DNA from: Nitrospirota bacterium
Lineage (GTDB): Bacteria > Nitrospirota > UBA9217
Reading direction: 5' to 3'
DNA length: 26,532 nucleotides
Assembly (NCBI GenBank): GCA_013334545.1
Contig: JAAXXJ010000009.1
Coordinates: 1-26,532 of the forward strand
The notes beneath the pieces are model-generated. The model saw only the letters and a list, made by a program, of their open reading frames with translations, was not told the origin of the DNA and did not search any database. Positions 13,851 through 22,326 of the stretch are shown here, piece after piece; position 1 is the stretch's first letter; every line of letters begins with the position of its first letter. The position numbers were made by a program, and so were the translations under genes.

Positions 13851-16418
13851 ATGGTCAAGCGTGTGTTCATTGCGGTCGTGATTGCTGCAGCATCGTTCCT
13901 GTTCTCCGGATGCGCCGGCGAGAAGATGGGCCTGGAGGTCAAGGCAAAGATCGACGGCCAGCCGGTGGCCCAGGCGCGGGTGGCGGTCGATGGCGTGGAG
14001 GAGGGTCTGACCGGCAGCGACGGCTCCTTCGCCAAGGTCCTCACCAAGAAGCCGGGGGCCGAGGTGACGGTGGTCGTGACCAAGGAGATGCCGGGCTACC
14101 GGATATCCCCATGGAAGACCGCCTTCGTGATGAAGCTCCCGAAGAAAGAGGGAATGGACCAGTATGTCTTCGATGCCGAGCTCGCCGCCACGCGTTTCGT
14201 CACGATCGTGGCGTCGGAGAAGGGAGCGCCCATAGCCGATGCCGTGGTCAAAGTTGCGGGCAAGGAGGCCGGCAGGACCGGTGCGAATGGAGAGTTCGTA
14301 TATGACTATCAATCGCTCCCCAAGGAGGGTGTGGAGCTCACCGTGTCGAAGACGGGCTATGCTGCCTGGAAGCGGACCGGCAGTATCGAACCAGGACAGC
14401 GGATCGAGGCAGCGCTCTCAAAACGGGTGATGGTGACCGTGACGGCGCTTACGGAGGAATACGGCCAGTCCAGCGGACTTCGGGGTCTTTCGGTCACGAT
14501 AGACAAGAAGGTGCTCAAGACCGACGCCAACGGAGCCGTGAGCTGGACCTACGACGGCGAGCCAGGCAAGAAGGTCACGGTCGTCATCACGGCGCCGGCC
14601 TACATCCCCCCGAGCTGGAAGAAGTCGCTCACGCTCGAAGGCGAGATCGCGGTTCAGCACTATTTCTATCCCACCACGGCCAAGCCCATCCGGACCGGTA
14701 TCTACCGCTTTGTGGGCAACACGCCGAATGTGGACATGAAGGACATCGTTGCCCAGACCGAGGAAGCCGTGGGCAGCCAGCTCTTCAAGTTCGGCTGTTT
14801 CAAGGAAGTGCCGTCCAAGACGCTCCAGGCCGAGATGAAGCAGGCGAAGCTGAGCATCGAGAAGATCACGGTCAAGGGCTGGCGCGAAACGCCGCTCAAA
14901 AGGACCGTGGATATGATCGTGCTGGGCAGCGTTGCCAAGGACGACAGCGGGATCCTGATCGAGACCAAGTTCTACACGTCCGGCGGCAAGCTCCTTCACA
15001 GCCAGCTTGCGCGGGCCAGGAACGAGGGAAGCATCGGAAGCGCGGCCAAGGACATCGCCGCCGCGGTGCTGGCCAAGTTTCCCTTCGAGGGGACCGTGAT
15101 CGATCCCCAGGAGGATCGCCCCGTGATCAATCTCGGCAAGACGGCGTACAAGATCGGCAAGCGCATGGAATTCAGTGTCATGACGCCTCGGCTGGACGAG
15201 TTGGGCAAGATCTCCGGCTACCGGGAGATCGGCCGGCTGAAGGTGAAGAAGGTCGATGATACGTCCTCGGTCACCGAGGTGGAGAACCTGAAAAAAGGAG
15301 AGAAGATATCGCTTGGCGATCGGGTCGTCCGCATGGTCATCCGCGAGGACGAGGAGCAGGAAAAGAACACCGTCATCCTGTCCACGAAAGGCGGCGTGCC
15401 GCCCGATATGATGCCGCTCGCCGGAGTGAACATCTACATGAACGACGAGTGGGTCAGCACGACCGGCGCGGATGGCAGGGCCGAGGTACCGGTCCGGCTC
15501 GGTAAGAAGTACGACCTGGTGCTCTACCGCCACGGCTACCAGCAGGTGAGCGACAAGTTGCAGGTCGAGAAGGGCCGGGATGTGAAGGAATATGCCCTCA
15601 CCGTGAACAATACCCTGTTCAAGGTGGATTCCAAGCCCTCCGGCGCCGATGTCTTCGTTGACGGGGACAAGATCGGCAGGACGCCCATCATCGATGGCAG
15701 GCCCGTGACCCTAGGGTTCCATACCGTAAGAATCTCGCTGGGCGGCGATTACCGCGACTGGGAAGAGGTGGTCGAGTTCGCCTCGAAGACCGAGGACCGC
15801 ACGGGCGGCAAGGCCATTGTGCTTTACATGGACTTCCTGAAGATCGGAGAGAGGGCGGAGCAAAAAGGCGATATTGACGGGGCAATCACCGCATACCGCA
15901 GTACGGAAAAGGGCCACCCCGACTACTCCGAGTCGCACCACCGGCTGGCCACGATCTACCTCGACGACAAGAACGACTACGACGCGGCAATCCGGGAGTT
16001 CGAGAACGTGCTGTCCCTCCCCGAGAACCAGCAGCTGATCTACAAGCAGTTCTCCGTGGCATTCACCAACCTGGGCCATGCCTATTACGAGAAGGGCAAC
16101 GCGCTGGTGGCAACGGACAAGCAGGCGGCGGCCCAGAACTTTGCCCAGGCCCTCCAGAAGCTCCAGATCGCCAAGCAGAACACGCGGTTCTTCCCGACGA
16201 TGCGGTATGATGAGGCCCTGCACGACACCTATTATTATCTGGCGCTCTCGTACCATAAGCTGTATCTGATCACGAAAAAGGCCACGGTGCTGAACGACGC
16301 GAATTCGGCGTGGCGCGAGTACTTCGATTTCTTCCCGAAGAAGCTTGAAGGGAACAGCACCTATGAGCAGAGCCGCCAGGCCGCCCAGAAATACTGGGAC
16401 CAGATCAGGAGCTTGTAA
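13851..16418 (+). CDS. Large lipoprotein with carboxypeptidase-regulatory-like, PEGA and TPR regions
   Basis: An 855-aa lipoprotein; CGAGGAGGC precedes the ATG. The signal peptide ends at the lipobox FSGC (Cys21). Residues about 25-290 hold three beta-sandwich repeats of the carboxypeptidase-regulatory type, each with a G-x-x-x-x-D/N-x-G-x-F/V turn (LTGSDGSF, RTGANGEF, KTDANGAV). A middle region (about 290-480) resembles a periplasmic alpha/beta domain. A further such repeat (STTGADGRAEVPV) leads into a PEGA domain (FKVDSKPSGADVFVDGDKIG, about 590-650). The C-terminus (about 665-855) has TPR-like helices (AITAYRSTEKGHPDYSESHH, YDAAIREFENVL). It may bind wall or surface partners. It probably shares the riboswitch-driven transcript (99 bases after the small lipoprotein) and leads directly into the TolB-like gene. 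Confidence 0.85.
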   Translation: MVKRVFIAVVIAAASFLFSGCAGEKMGLEVKAKIDGQPVAQARVAVDGVEEGLTGSDGSFAKVLTKKPGAEVTVVVTKEMPGYRISPWKTAFVMKLPKKEGMDQYVFDAELAATRFVTIVASEKGAPIADAVVKVAGKEAGRTGANGEFVYDYQSLPKEGVELTVSKTGYAAWKRTGSIEPGQRIEAALSKRVMVTVTALTEEYGQSSGLRGLSVTIDKKVLKTDANGAVSWTYDGEPGKKVTVVITAPAYIPPSWKKSLTLEGEIAVQHYFYPTTAKPIRTGIYRFVGNTPNVDMKDIVAQTEEAVGSQLFKFGCFKEVPSKTLQAEMKQAKLSIEKITVKGWRETPLKRTVDMIVLGSVAKDDSGILIETKFYTSGGKLLHSQLARARNEGSIGSAAKDIAAAVLAKFPFEGTVIDPQEDRPVINLGKTAYKIGKRMEFSVMTPRLDELGKISGYREIGRLKVKKVDDTSSVTEVENLKKGEKISLGDRVVRMVIREDEEQEKNTVILSTKGGVPPDMMPLAGVNIYMNDEWVSTTGADGRAEVPVRLGKKYDLVLYRHGYQQVSDKLQVEKGRDVKEYALTVNNTLFKVDSKPSGADVFVDGDKIGRTPIIDGRPVTLGFHTVRISLGGDYRDWEEVVEFASKTEDRTGGKAIVLYMDFLKIGERAEQKGDIDGAITAYRSTEKGHPDYSESHHRLATIYLDDKNDYDAAIREFENVLSLPENQQLIYKQFSVAFTNLGHAYYEKGNALVATDKQAAAQNFAQALQKLQIAKQNTRFFPTMRYDEALHDTYYYLALSYHKLYLITKKATVLNDANSAWREYFDFFPKKLEGNSTYEQSRQAAQKYWDQIRSL

Positions 16419-16427
16419 CGGTAGGGT

Positions 16428-17642
16428 ATGACGCCTGCTGATCGGAGAAGAGGGGGACGCGGGCCCGGGATCGCGGCGTGGTGCCTCCTGGCGCTGATCG
16501 CGGCGGCACGCTGCGTCGGCGCGGAGGACGCAGCGCCGGTAGTGTTGCCTGCCCAGACGGCGCCCGAGGAGCCGGCCAGGAAGGTCGGGACGATCGAGCC
16601 GGTCTTTGTCCGGCCTTTCACCGCGGTCGGGTCCGGCAGGAACGACGGCAATCCCGTCTGGTCCCGTTCGGGGATGTTCCTCTCCTTCGAGCGCAGCATC
16701 GGAGACAAGAAGGAGATCCACATCGCCCTGGCGGATGGCCTGGTGTTCCAGACCATCTATTATCTGCGCGCAGCGGGCCGGGACATGAAGTTCTTCTTCC
16801 CCGGTGTGGTGGAGGACATCAGCTACAACGCCGGCATCTCCTGGTCGCCGCGTGAGGAGCGCTTTGTGTTCATGAGCAACGGCGGAGAAGGGAATTATGA
16901 TCTCTATGTCGGCGACATGGGCGGCGCGCCGGTCACCCGCATCACGGAGCACAAGGAGAAGGACGGCCAATCCGACTGGTCGCCGCAATCGAACACGATC
17001 GTGTTCGTGTCGGGCCGGTCGGGCAAGGGAGATATCTACCTCATGGACACCGGCACCCGCGCGCTGACGCGGCTCACCCACAGCGGGAAAGAAAATCTCT
17101 ATCCCCAGTGGTCGCCGGACGGGAAGCGGATCGTCTATATGCACGGGAACAACGAGAACCACGACATTGCGGTCATCAACGACGTGAGCAAACCTGCGGA
17201 ATCGGTCAAGGCGCTCACGGCATGGGAACACGACGACATCCGTCCGGTCTGGTCGCCTGACGGGACGAAGATCGCTTTTTATTCGAACTTCAATCCGCAG
17301 GGAGACCCGCGGATATGGTCCATCATGGTGGTCGCCGCGGACGGCTCGGACCCTGCAGCGGGTGACGGGCTCGCTGCGAAGGCCGTGGCCATCGATGTGG
17401 TCCCCGACGTGGAGCGCGGGCCTGCGTGGATGCACGACAGCAAGAGGCTCGTGTACGTGAAGAACGACCGGCAGGAATACCACCCCCTCTATGTGGTGAA
17501 CATCGCGGAGAGGACGCCCTGGCTTCTCAAGACCGACACCAAGATGAACCACGATGTGGCGTGCTCGCCCGACGGGACCATAGCGTTCCGTGCACAGGTG
17601 GACCAGTGGGACCAGATCTTCGTGGCAAGAATGAAGGAATGA
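16428..17642 (+). CDS. Exported TolB-like beta-propeller protein (PD40 repeats)
   Basis: A 404-aa protein starting nine bases after the previous stop, with only a weak GGTAGGG ribosome site, so it probably relies on coupling. A basic N-terminus (DRRRGGRGPG) and hydrophobic stretch (to about residue 31) make a signal peptide. The mature part carries at least five PD40/WD40-like blades, recognised by NPVWSRSG, ISWSPREERFVFMSN, SDWSPQSNTIVFVSG, PQWSPDGKRIVYM, PVWSPDGTKIAFYS and CSPDGTIAF. The layout resembles the propeller of TolB, which links to Pal and outer-membrane stability, but the N-terminal TolB domain is not evident. Here it follows a large lipoprotein and may be its periplasmic partner. 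Confidence 0.85.
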   Translation: MTPADRRRGGRGPGIAAWCLLALIAAARCVGAEDAAPVVLPAQTAPEEPARKVGTIEPVFVRPFTAVGSGRNDGNPVWSRSGMFLSFERSIGDKKEIHIALADGLVFQTIYYLRAAGRDMKFFFPGVVEDISYNAGISWSPREERFVFMSNGGEGNYDLYVGDMGGAPVTRITEHKEKDGQSDWSPQSNTIVFVSGRSGKGDIYLMDTGTRALTRLTHSGKENLYPQWSPDGKRIVYMHGNNENHDIAVINDVSKPAESVKALTAWEHDDIRPVWSPDGTKIAFYSNFNPQGDPRIWSIMVVAADGSDPAAGDGLAAKAVAIDVVPDVERGPAWMHDSKRLVYVKNDRQEYHPLYVVNIAERTPWLLKTDTKMNHDVACSPDGTIAFRAQVDQWDQIFVARMKE

Positions 17643-17683
17643 TGCAAGTGCAACACAAAAAAGATAAACAAGCGGCTTATTTT

Positions 17684-17784
17684 ACCGCAGAGGACGCAGA
17701 GATCACAGAGGAAGGCAAAAGAATACAAAGATCAGACCTCCTCTTGCTTTATTAGTTCTCTGCGTGCTCCGCGTTCTCTGCGGT
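17684..17784. repeat. CGCAGAG-type palindromic element, copy E1
   Basis: The left arm starts ACCGCAGAG and goes on with GACGCAGAG and ATCACAGAGG units. The right arm (TCTCTGCGTGCTCCGCG...CTCTGCGGT) is its reverse complement in outline. Terminal nine bases match perfectly. It fills the gap between the TolB-like and TPR genes. Short frames across it are artefacts. Confidence 0.8.
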
Positions 17785-17822
17785 GAAAAAGGTTTTCTGC
17801 TGTCTTCGCTCAAGGAGTTTGT

Positions 17823-19304
17823 ATGTACGGGATTCTTTTCTTGTTCTTCATCATCGGCCTGGTCGCCAGTTCGGCCCATGCCGCTGATGACCCGGTCCAG
17901 AAGGCCATGAAGGCCTATGAGAAGCACCGGTACGAGGACGCTGCGCGCGACCTCCGCGCAGCGCTCCCGTCTCTGGAACAGAGCAAGCAGTCCACGGCCC
18001 GGCTCGCCCTCGGCATGATCTACCTTAAGAACGGTGAGCTGCACCAGGGGTTGGCGCAGATGTCCGCGGAAGTGAGCGCCGATTATCTGAAGCGGCTCTC
18101 GTCGGACCGTGGCGCGGGACGCAGCATGTACAGCGACCTGTATCTCGGGCTCGCGCTGTTGGAGGGCGGGAAGACGGCGCCTGCGCAGACATCGCTCGAG
18201 AAGTTCCTTGCCGGACGCGGCGATGCCAGGTACAAGGCCATAGCAACGATCGCACTGGGCACGGCGGCCAACGTGATGGGTGACAAGCAGAAAGCGCAAG
18301 AGCTCTGGGGCGGCATCAACAGTTCCGATCCCGATGTAAAGACCGAGCTTGCCGCTGCGTACAGCAGGGCGGGCCTCGCTGAAAAAGATCCCGTCGCACT
18401 GTGCGACGAGGCGCTGGCGGAAGTCAAGAAGGGCGGCAAACCGCTGTCCCTCATTGCAGCGAAGAACTGCCTGGGCGTGTACGCTCGGGCGGGAGCCCCC
18501 GACAAGGGTCTTGACCTGCTTCAGCGTGCAGATTTGAAATCCTATTCGTATCGCGAGGCCATCAGCAAGAGCAAGGTGATCACGTTCTACGACATTCAGG
18601 TCCTGCCGAACCTTGCCGCGTTCTATCTCCAGGCCAGCCTGGCATCGCTTGAGAAGGCGGCCTCGGACCCGCAGCTCAAGGGCATTGCAAGCTACTACGT
18701 CGGCGAGGCCCAGGCGCTCGCCGGGAACGCGGACCAGGCGGCGAAGGCAACGGCGGCGTTCCTCGCTGCTCCCCAGATGCCGTCGCAGTACAGGAGCAAG
18801 GCCATGGTCCGCCAGGGGTCGCTGCAGCAGCAGAAAGGGAAGCAGGCCGAGGCCATCGGCATATGGGACGAGCTGATGCGGAAACAACCGGGAGATCCCG
18901 AGCTCCTTTCCGACATCCTGATGACCTGCGGCAGGCTCAGGATCGAATGCCCCCGCATCGCGCAGACCTCTGCGGGCGTGGTCGAGGCAGGCGATGGCAA
19001 GCGCTTCGCCATGTTGAACGTCGGACTGGGCAGGTACTATCTCTCGAGGAAGGATACGGCGAAGGCCGTCTCCTATCTTGAGGCGGGGAGGGACAAGGGG
19101 AACAAGAACAAGATCGAGTCCAACGACCCGGTGATGCTCGTGGACCTGTCCGATGCCTATTACCGAACGAAGAAGTTCTCCGAGGCCCTGGAGATCTACT
19201 TTGAGATGAGCAAGCAGTTCCCCGAAGTGCGCCAGATCCAGGAGGCACTGCAGGGTATCTACTCCATGGAGCACAAGAGCGCCGGGGATGTGAAGATCAA
19301 TTAG
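17823..19304 (+). CDS. Secreted TPR-repeat protein
   Basis: A 493-aa protein; AAGGAG lies 5 bases before the ATG. A signal peptide (MYGILFLFFIIGLVASSAHA) should be cut before ADDPVQK, placing the protein in the periplasm. The rest is all-helical with repeated TPR-type signatures: AMKAYEKHRYEDAARDL, ARLALGMIYLKNGELHQGL, LGLALLEGGKTAPAQTSLEK, IASYYVGEAQALAGNADQAA, GLGRYYLSRKDTAKAVSYLE and LSDAYYRTKKFSEALEIYFE. It probably scaffolds protein complexes. It follows the TolB-like gene, from which it is separated by repeat E1. Whether it is part of the same transcript is open. Confidence 0.82.
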   Translation: MYGILFLFFIIGLVASSAHAADDPVQKAMKAYEKHRYEDAARDLRAALPSLEQSKQSTARLALGMIYLKNGELHQGLAQMSAEVSADYLKRLSSDRGAGRSMYSDLYLGLALLEGGKTAPAQTSLEKFLAGRGDARYKAIATIALGTAANVMGDKQKAQELWGGINSSDPDVKTELAAAYSRAGLAEKDPVALCDEALAEVKKGGKPLSLIAAKNCLGVYARAGAPDKGLDLLQRADLKSYSYREAISKSKVITFYDIQVLPNLAAFYLQASLASLEKAASDPQLKGIASYYVGEAQALAGNADQAAKATAAFLAAPQMPSQYRSKAMVRQGSLQQQKGKQAEAIGIWDELMRKQPGDPELLSDILMTCGRLRIECPRIAQTSAGVVEAGDGKRFAMLNVGLGRYYLSRKDTAKAVSYLEAGRDKGNKNKIESNDPVMLVDLSDAYYRTKKFSEALEIYFEMSKQFPEVRQIQEALQGIYSMEHKSAGDVKIN

Positions 19305-19310
19305 TTTTTT

Positions 19311-19454
19311 ACTGCAGAGATCGCAGAGCCCGCAGAGAAGGCCAAAGAACGGCTGAAGACACGTATCGACATGGGCGGGGAAGGGTTTAATTGCTTTTTA
19401 AACAGGATAGATTTTTTCTCGATTTTTCTCCGCGTCCTCCGCGTGCTCTGCGGT
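19311..19454. repeat. CGCAGAG-type palindromic element, copy E2
   Basis: Left arm ACTGCAGAGATCGCAGAGCC and right arm CTCCGCGTCCTCCGCGTGCT ending CTCTGCGGT; the outer nine bases differ at one position. The unrelated centre is about 80 bases long. It lies between the TPR gene and the binding-protein gene. Confidence 0.78.
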
Positions 19455-19497
19455 GAACGCCTTGATTTGATATGAGTGCCATATTGAGGAGGGAACT

Positions 19498-21117
19498 ATG
19501 AAACGGACGCTGATGGTTCTGATACTGGTCATGACCCTTGCCGTACTGGTGACGGCCCCTGCCGGGGCGGCTCCCAAGAAGGACGGCAGGCCCGACGGCG
19601 GCTCCCTGAGCTACGGGGAATACGGCCGGCCGGCCACACTCGATCCCATCACGAGCAATGAGATGATCTCGCTCCGCATCACCGAACTGATTTTCAACGG
19701 TCTTGTGGGCATTAACGAGAAGCAGGAGATCGTGCCCGAGCTGGCGGAGCGGTGGGAGTCCTCTAAGGACGGCCGGACCTACACCTTCTTCCTCCGGAAG
19801 GACGTGACCTGGCATCCGAAGGAGGGTGAGACCGCGCCAAAGCCGTTCACGGCCGACGACGTGGTGTTCACCTACAAGGTCATGATGCACCCCAAGACCA
19901 TCACGCCCCTCAAGGTGCGGTACGAGTTCATCGACACGATCGAGAAGGTAGACGACGCAACCGTGAAGTTCACGCTCAAGCGGCCCATCCTGAACGCCTT
20001 GGCCAAGTTCAGCTTCAAGATCATCCCGAAGCACGGTCCGGCGAACCAGCAGTTCCTGACGCGGGACGATCCCTTCGTGCAGCACCCCATCGGGACCGGT
20101 CCTTATCTGTTCAAGGCCGTTACGCCCGAGCGGGAGATCGTTCTTGCCGCCAATGAAAACTACTTCAAGGGACGGCCCCACATCAACCAGTTCGCGGAGA
20201 AGCCCTTTGCCGACCAGAACATCATGACCCAGGCGCTCATGTTCAACGCCATCGACATGATCGTGCTGGTGAACCCGCGGGACATCCCTGAGATCCAGGG
20301 CGACAAGCGGTTCGTGTTGAAGCCCTACAACGCGCTGTCCTATTCCTTCTTCGGCTACAACGTTCGGAACCCCTTCCTTGCCGACAAGCGCGTGCGCCAG
20401 GCCTTCACCCATGCGGTGAACCGGCAGGAGATGCTCGATTCGTTCTTCAACGGCCAGGGGACCATCATCTCCGGGCCTTTCGCACCGGGCAGCTGGGCCT
20501 ATAACCTGGACGTACAACCGGCGGCCTTCGACGCCCAGAAATCCATTGCCCTGCTGCGGGAGGCGGGGTTCACCCGGGGCGCCGACGGATTCATGCAGAA
20601 GGACGGCAAGAAGCTCGCCCTGTCGCTCAAGGTGCCTATCGAGAAGGAAAGCGAGGCCGTGAAGCGCGTGGTGCTGGCCTTCAAGAACTACCTCAAGAAC
20701 ATCGGCGCCGACATCAACGTGGAGTTCAAGGAATGGCAGGCCTGGAAGGAGGACGTGTTCCTGGAGCATGACTTCGACATCATCTTCGCGTCGTGGGTCT
20801 TCGACGACTCTGCGGACATCTCGTCGCTCTTCCATTCAGGCGAGATCGGACCCTGGAAGAACAACTTCGGCGGGTATGCCAACCCTGAGGTGGACGGCCT
20901 GATCAACGAGAGCAAGCTCACGCTGGACCACGAGAAGCGGCGCACCATCAACCGGAAGCTTCATGCGCTGCTCGCCGAGGAGACCCCCTACACCTTCCTC
21001 TGGACGCTGACGAACTATGCGGCGTACCGGGACAAGGTCCGGCGCGTGGCCATCCATCCCTACAAGTTCTTCTCCTTTGCCGACGAGTGGTTCATTGAGA
21101 CAAAGGACCAGAAGTAG
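19498..21117 (+). CDS. ABC transporter substrate-binding protein, family 5 (peptide/nickel type)
   Basis: A 539-aa exported binding protein. GAGGAGGGA lies upstream of the ATG. The signal peptide (MKRTLMVLILVMTLAVLVTA) ends near PAGAA. The SBP_bac_5 domain is clear: LDPITSNEMISLRITELIFN, GLV, VPELAERWESSKDGRTYTF, LRKDVTWH, FTADDVVFTY, PIGTGPYLFK, DKRVRQAFTHAVNRQ and the late FDIIFASWVFDD. Family members bind di- or oligopeptides, nickel or other solutes and deliver them to the permease pair. The ligand cannot be read from sequence. The other four importer genes follow on the same strand. Confidence 0.93.
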   Translation: MKRTLMVLILVMTLAVLVTAPAGAAPKKDGRPDGGSLSYGEYGRPATLDPITSNEMISLRITELIFNGLVGINEKQEIVPELAERWESSKDGRTYTFFLRKDVTWHPKEGETAPKPFTADDVVFTYKVMMHPKTITPLKVRYEFIDTIEKVDDATVKFTLKRPILNALAKFSFKIIPKHGPANQQFLTRDDPFVQHPIGTGPYLFKAVTPEREIVLAANENYFKGRPHINQFAEKPFADQNIMTQALMFNAIDMIVLVNPRDIPEIQGDKRFVLKPYNALSYSFFGYNVRNPFLADKRVRQAFTHAVNRQEMLDSFFNGQGTIISGPFAPGSWAYNLDVQPAAFDAQKSIALLREAGFTRGADGFMQKDGKKLALSLKVPIEKESEAVKRVVLAFKNYLKNIGADINVEFKEWQAWKEDVFLEHDFDIIFASWVFDDSADISSLFHSGEIGPWKNNFGGYANPEVDGLINESKLTLDHEKRRTINRKLHALLAEETPYTFLWTLTNYAAYRDKVRRVAIHPYKFFSFADEWFIETKDQK

Positions 21118-21183
21118 GAGCAGGTCAAAGGTTCAAGGTTTAACATTCAACGTTGACGACTTGCGGATCGAAAAAACCAGCCA

Positions 21184-21247
21184 GCCACAGAGAACACAGT
21201 GAGAACGGAGACAAGATTCGCGCCGTGGCCCCTGGGTCCTCTGTGGC
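21184..21247. repeat. CCACAGAG-type palindromic element, copy E3
   Basis: GCCACAGAG (21184-21192) and CTCTGTGGC (21239-21247) are perfect inverted ends around a short centre. The element ends 15 bases before the permease ATG and occupies the place where a ribosome site would be expected. Just before it, 21121-21150 contains another loose repeat-like stretch (AAGGTTCAAGGTTTAAC). Confidence 0.75.
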
Positions 21248-21262
21248 AGCTTTTTTATTACG

Positions 21263-22222
21263 ATGAAATTCACCGCTATACGGCCCATAGCCCTTGTTCT
21301 TTCTCGCGAACTGCTGATAACCGGCCTGCTCCTCCTGGGCGTGAGCTTTGTCGTGTTTATCATCCTCTTTTTCTCGCCGGGCGACCCGTTCAGCGTCCTG
21401 CTGGAGGGTCAGATGCCCACCGATTCGGCGCGGGCAGGGATCCGTGAGGCAATGGGCATGCAGAAATCGTGGTACGGTCAGTATCTCGCGTGGCTCGGGA
21501 ACATGCTGCGCGGGGACTTCGGCAACTCCATCCGGACGGGCCTGCCGGTGTTAAAGGAGGTCTTGCGCACAGGCCTGAACACCGTGCTCCTGACCATCGG
21601 CTCCCTGATCATCACCCTGGCACTCGCCGTGCCCATCGCGCTCTCCTCCGCCAGACGCGGCATGACGCGGCTCACCTGGCCTCTTACCATTGGCGCCTAC
21701 ATCATTTCGGCCCTGCCGGTCTTCTGGCTGGGCTACATCGTCATCTACTTCTTCACCCACAAGCTCGGGCTCTTCCCTATGGCCTTCGGGTTCGCGACAG
21801 GCGGCCAGAAATGGCTGTACGCGCTGCTGCCCATCTTCGTGCTGGGGCTCGGGAACGGGACCATCAGCGAGGTCATCCGGTCGCTCCGCGAGGAGATGGC
21901 GAGGGTGCTGGACGAGGACTACATCCGCACGGCCCGCGCCAAGGGCGCATCGGTCATGGCGCATGCTTTCAAGGAAGGGCTGCTCATTCCGGTGACCGAG
22001 ATCATCGCTGCCAAGATCCCGTTCATCCTCGGCGGCGCGGTCATCGTGGAGCAGGTGTTCAACTGGCCGGGAATGGGCAGGATGGCGTGGCAGGCCGCGC
22101 AGGACCGTGACTTCCCGGTCATCATGGGCATCGCCATCCTCGCCGCGGTCTTCGTGCGCCTCGGCAGCCTGTTCCAGAGCGTGGTGTACGTGGCCGTGAA
22201 CCCGAGGGCGTCGAAGGAATGA
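21263..22222 (+). CDS. ABC transporter permease, DppB/OppB type
   Basis: A 319-aa inner-membrane permease of the peptide/nickel importer. Six hydrophobic segments are visible, the first at about residues 12-36 (LLITGLLLLGVSFVVFIILF), followed by SPGDPF, typical of DppB. GDFGNSIRTGLPV and the cytoplasmic ATPase-contact loop (EDYIRTARAKGASVMAHAFK, about residues 215-235) are standard. VEQVFNWPGMGRMAWQA near the C-terminus is diagnostic. There is no recognisable Shine-Dalgarno site: the upstream bases are repeat E3 and a T-run. No alternative start in frame is better. Confidence 0.92.
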   Translation: MKFTAIRPIALVLSRELLITGLLLLGVSFVVFIILFFSPGDPFSVLLEGQMPTDSARAGIREAMGMQKSWYGQYLAWLGNMLRGDFGNSIRTGLPVLKEVLRTGLNTVLLTIGSLIITLALAVPIALSSARRGMTRLTWPLTIGAYIISALPVFWLGYIVIYFFTHKLGLFPMAFGFATGGQKWLYALLPIFVLGLGNGTISEVIRSLREEMARVLDEDYIRTARAKGASVMAHAFKEGLLIPVTEIIAAKIPFILGGAVIVEQVFNWPGMGRMAWQAAQDRDFPVIMGIAILAAVFVRLGSLFQSVVYVAVNPRASKE

Positions 22223-22228
22223 CTCGAT

Positions 22229-22297
22229 TGCGGAGTGTGGAGTGCGGAATGCGGAATGAACGGCCGTCATTCCCGCGGAAGCGGGAATCCAGGGTCT
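22229..22297. repeat. GAGTGCGGAAT tandem plus REP-like hairpin
   Basis: Positions 22229-22258 are short imperfect repeats of the type GGAGTGCGGAATGCGGAATG. Next, CGTCATTCCCGC-GGAA-GCGGGAAT (stem 22269-22276 with 22281-22288) is a REP-like palindrome of a kind common in many bacterial genomes. Together they fill the gap after the first permease, before the extra lipoprotein-like gene. Confidence 0.75.
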
Positions 22298-22326
22298 AAT
22301 CTATGAACTAAATAAATACGCTAATA

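Noticed and set aside
15711..17552. Minus-strand open frame of 613 codons
   Set aside because: It is antisense to the large lipoprotein and TolB-like genes; its composition is typical of a GC-rich shadow frame.
19387..20835. Minus-strand open frame of 482 codons
   Set aside because: It is opposite the substrate-binding-protein gene and runs into repeat E2; no signal, motif or ribosome site.
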